64,000 nt of DNA from Aquabacterium soli (GTDB lineage Bacteria; Pseudomonadota; Gammaproteobacteria; Burkholderiales; Burkholderiaceae_C), in contig NZ_RSED01000001.1 of NCBI RefSeq assembly GCF_003933735.1, positions 1 through 64,000 of the forward strand, read 5' to 3'. The notes beneath the pieces were generated by a model, which was not told where the DNA came from, did not search any database, and saw only the letters and a program-made list of their open reading frames with translations. Positions 61,710-64,000 of the stretch are shown here, one piece after another. Positions within the stretch are counted from its first letter, which is position 1, and every line of letters begins with the position of its first letter. Position numbers and translations under genes: made by a program.

Positions 61710-61767
61710 TGGGCGTGGGGTTGGGGGTTGCCTAGAGTCGGGCGGCCATCTCAGCCCAGGGAACCGC

Positions 61768-62973
61768 ATGAACGATGTGTTTGTCTATGACCATGTGCGC
61801 ACGCCGCGGGGCAAGGGCCGCCCGGACGGGGCGCTGCATGCGACCACCCCGGTGCGGCTGGCCGCCCGCGTGCTGCAGGGCCTGCGCGAGCGCAATGGGT
61901 TCCAGGCGGCCGACATCGATGACGTGGGGCTTGGCGTCGTCATGCCTGTGGGCGAGCAGGGCGCCGACATCGCGCGCGCGGCCTTGCTGGAGGCGGGGTA
62001 TGGCGACCATGTCACGGGCTATCAGCTCAACCGCTTCTGCACCTCGGCACTGGACACGGTCAAGATGGGGCATGCGCTGATCGCGGCCGGCCAGGCCGAT
62101 GCCGCGATCGGCGGTGGCGTGGAATCCATGTCGCGCGTGGCCATCGGCAGCGACGGCGGCGCCACCTACACCGATCCCGCGGTGGGCCGGCACCATCCCT
62201 ACATCCCCAACGGCGTGGCGGCCGATCTGATGGCCACGCTCGAGGGGCTGACGCGCGAGCAGCTCGACGCCTATGCCTGTGAAAGCCAGCGCCGCGCGGC
62301 GGCAGCGCAGGCCGGCGCTTACTTCGATCGGTCCCTGCTGCCGGTGCTTGACGAACTCGGTCGACCGGTGCTGACGCGTGACGAAGCCCTGCGGCCCAGC
62401 ACCACGATGGCCGATCTGGCCAAGCTCAAGCCCGTGTTCGCTGGCCTGGGAGAGGAGGGCTTCGACAGCATCGTGCTGCGGCGCTATCCACAGCTGATGG
62501 GCGTTGAACACCTGCACACCAGCGGCAACGCCAGCGGCATCGTCGATGGGGCCTGCGCCGTGCTGCTGGGCAACCATGCCTTCGGCCAGCGGGCGGCCCT
62601 GCGGCCGCGCGCACGCATCCTGGCCAGCGCCAGTGGCGCCTCCGAACCCCTGCTGAGCCTGGGCGGGCCCATGCCTGTCACCCAGCGGGCGCTGGACCGC
62701 TGTGGCATGAGCATCCGTGACATCGACCTGTTCGAGGTCAACGAAGCCTTCGCGGTCGTGCCCCTGGCCTACATGCGCCACTTCGACATCGACCCGGCGC
62801 GCGTGAACGTCAATGGCGGTGCCATTGCGCTGGGCCACCCGCTGGGGGCCACCGGCGCCATCCTGCTGGGCACCGTGCTTGACGAGCTCGAACGGCGCGG
62901 TGCCTCCACCGGCCTGGTCACCCTGTGCGCGGCGGCCGGGCAGGCCACGGCCCTGATCATCGAACGGACCTGA
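61768..62973 (+). CDS. Acetyl-CoA acyltransferase (thiolase)
   Basis: A 401-aa thiolase. The nucleophilic Cys91 is in NRFCTSALD, with GGGVESMSR, NEAFAVV, His357 in NGGAIALGHPLGATG and the second Cys387 in TLCAAAGQATA. The last motif is normally CxGGGxG; the CAAAG form is unusual. It cleaves 3-ketoacyl-CoA with CoA, the last step of a beta-oxidation round. It diverges from the LuxR gene over operator 3 and is followed after 11 bases by the enoyl-CoA hydratase-type gene. Confidence 0.93.
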   Translation: MNDVFVYDHVRTPRGKGRPDGALHATTPVRLAARVLQGLRERNGFQAADIDDVGLGVVMPVGEQGADIARAALLEAGYGDHVTGYQLNRFCTSALDTVKMGHALIAAGQADAAIGGGVESMSRVAIGSDGGATYTDPAVGRHHPYIPNGVAADLMATLEGLTREQLDAYACESQRRAAAAQAGAYFDRSLLPVLDELGRPVLTRDEALRPSTTMADLAKLKPVFAGLGEEGFDSIVLRRYPQLMGVEHLHTSGNASGIVDGACAVLLGNHAFGQRAALRPRARILASASGASEPLLSLGGPMPVTQRALDRCGMSIRDIDLFEVNEAFAVVPLAYMRHFDIDPARVNVNGGAIALGHPLGATGAILLGTVLDELERRGASTGLVTLCAAAGQATALIIERT

Positions 62974-62984
62974 GGACACGGGCC

Positions 62985-64000
62985 ATGCGCGAACAACAGT
63001 GGGACAACCTGAGCCTGTCCGTCGATGCGAACGGGGTGGCCTTGCTCACCATCGATGTCAAGGGACGCTCGGACAACGCCTTCACCCCGGGCTTCCTGGC
63101 CGATCTGGGCGCCGCGATCGCCCACGTGACGGGCCATGCCGAGATCTGCGGCCTGGTCCTGGCCTCGGGCAAGCTCACGGGCTTTTGCAGCGGTGCGGCG
63201 CCCGAAGACCTGCTGGCCGTGCATGAGGCCGGCCTCACGCCCCCGCAGATCCTGGAGGTGCTGGCCCCGGCCCAGCAGTTGATCCGCGCGCTGGAGCGGT
63301 GCGGCAAGCCCGTGGCGGCGGCCATCCAGGGCCCGGCCCTGGGCGGCGGGTTCGAACTGTGCCTGGCCTGCCACCACCGCGTGCTGGCCGACAGTTCGCG
63401 CGCCGTCGTGGGCCTGCCGGAGGTCGGTTTCGGCGTGCTGCCGGGCGGTGGTGGTACCCAACGCCTGCCACGCCTGATCGGCATCCCGGCGGCCTTGCCG
63501 CTGCTGCTGTCTGGCCGACAGGTGGCCCCGACCGAGGCCTTGCAGATCGGCCTGGTGGACCAGGTGGTGAATGCCAGGGATGTGATCCCTGCCGCGCGCC
63601 GTTGGGTGCTGGCCAATGCCGAGGCCGTGCAGCCCTGGGATGTCAAGGGCTTCAAGCTGCCGGGAGGCGCTGGTGCGTTGGCGCCGCATGCCTCGGCCAG
63701 CTTTGGCCTGGGCGTGGCCCGCGTGCGCCGCGACACGCAGGACAACGAGCCCGCGCCTCTGGCCATCCTGTCGTGCGTTTATGAAGGCACGCAATTGCCG
63801 ATCGACCAGGCCCTGGCCCTGGAGGCACGCCATTTCAGCCTGCTGCTGGCCGGCGCCGTGGCCCGCAACCGATTGCGGACCCTGTTCGTGAACGGCCCAC
63901 GCCTGACGCGCCAATGGGCCGCGGCCACCCGCTATCCGGCCGACCGCTGCGCGGGCAGGCTGGTGCGGGCCCATGCGGATGAAGCGCAGGCCCTGGCCGC
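62985..64000 (+). CDS. Enoyl-CoA hydratase / 3-hydroxyacyl-CoA dehydrogenase (FadB/FadJ-like), 3' truncated
   Basis: Open from ATG 62985 to the window end (338 residues so far). The crotonase domain has KPVAAAIQGPALGGGFELCL and VGLPEVGFGVLPGGGGTQRL, containing both catalytic Glu positions. Continuation without a stop beyond 330 residues, longer than a stand-alone hydratase (about 260), suggests the bifunctional protein with a C-terminal hydroxyacyl-CoA dehydrogenase. That dehydrogenase part lies outside the window, so I infer it. GAGGAC precedes the ATG. With the thiolase it would complete beta-oxidation of the rubber-derived acyl-CoAs. Confidence 0.88.
   Translation, partial: MREQQWDNLSLSVDANGVALLTIDVKGRSDNAFTPGFLADLGAAIAHVTGHAEICGLVLASGKLTGFCSGAAPEDLLAVHEAGLTPPQILEVLAPAQQLIRALERCGKPVAAAIQGPALGGGFELCLACHHRVLADSSRAVVGLPEVGFGVLPGGGGTQRLPRLIGIPAALPLLLSGRQVAPTEALQIGLVDQVVNARDVIPAARRWVLANAEAVQPWDVKGFKLPGGAGALAPHASASFGLGVARVRRDTQDNEPAPLAILSCVYEGTQLPIDQALALEARHFSLLLAGAVARNRLRTLFVNGPRLTRQWAAATRYPADRCAGRLVRAHADEAQALA

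Overview
The window is high-GC DNA that reads as a beta-proteobacterium of the order Burkholderiales (Rhizobacter/Methylibium/Leptothrix-like). The evidence is codon use, the ccmABCDEFGH order, a PA4780-type RIO kinase, and a RoxA-family rubber oxygenase, a family known from Rhizobacter gummiphilus and Steroidobacter/Xanthomonas 35Y. The assignment is inference. I see no rRNA, tRNA or CRISPR array.

Left arm (about 0.3-12.7 kb). One co-directional block encodes an exosortase-type membrane enzyme, a partner membrane protein, a secreted protein with toroid repeats, leucine-rich repeats and a C-terminal sorting tail, a small secreted protein, a transglutaminase-fold protein lacking the usual Cys, and a 1574-residue RHS protein. 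The RHS protein ends in a cytidine-deaminase-like toxin tip. A DUF416-like putative immunity gene and a second unrecognised gene follow, then a short scrap of rhs core. The block looks like a surface polymorphic-toxin locus coupled to its own exosortase.

12.9-17.3 kb. A two-gene ABC exporter precedes the debris of a Tn7/Tn5053-like transposon: a frameshifted tniQ, a diverged second copy of its 5' end, and spaced 14-bp repeats.

17.3-43.8 kb. Ordinary chromosomal functions. These include an AraC regulator diverging from a hydrolase-SDR pair over two direct repeats 22 bp apart, an M16 peptidase, an SGNH hydrolase diverging from LysR, and a GST diverging from a WYL regulator. Next come a GreA/B-like factor, YceI, a stress-type group (DUF421, Tat-exported large catalase, LLM oxidoreductase, patatin, DUF892, isochorismatase-like hydrolase, zinc alcohol dehydrogenase), an orphan hybrid histidine kinase, two VOC proteins, a RIO kinase, and an Rrf2-flavin reductase pair.

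43.8-64 kb. This is the most coherent system: a predicted polyisoprene (natural rubber) degradation locus. A secreted dihaem c-type rubber oxygenase (RoxA/RoxB family, 678 aa) heads a minus-strand run: ccmI-like TPR protein, aldehyde dehydrogenase, GFA-domain protein and ccmABCDEFGH. The oxygenase is thus followed by the enzyme suited to its aldehyde products and by the apparatus that attaches its haems. Diverging from it are an alpha-methylacyl-CoA racemase-family gene, an acyl-CoA synthetase and an IVD/LCAD-type acyl-CoA dehydrogenase. Beyond a convergent MalT-type LuxR regulator lie a thiolase and an enoyl-CoA hydratase-type gene that runs off the window. Together they could take an oxo-aldehyde from rubber cleavage through acid, CoA ester and beta-oxidation of methyl-branched chains.

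Three copies of a 16-bp palindrome (best copy TCGTCAGATCTGACGA) occur only in the two divergent promoter regions of this locus, as far as I could see. They link it into one putative regulon, with the MalT-type protein as the obvious candidate regulator.
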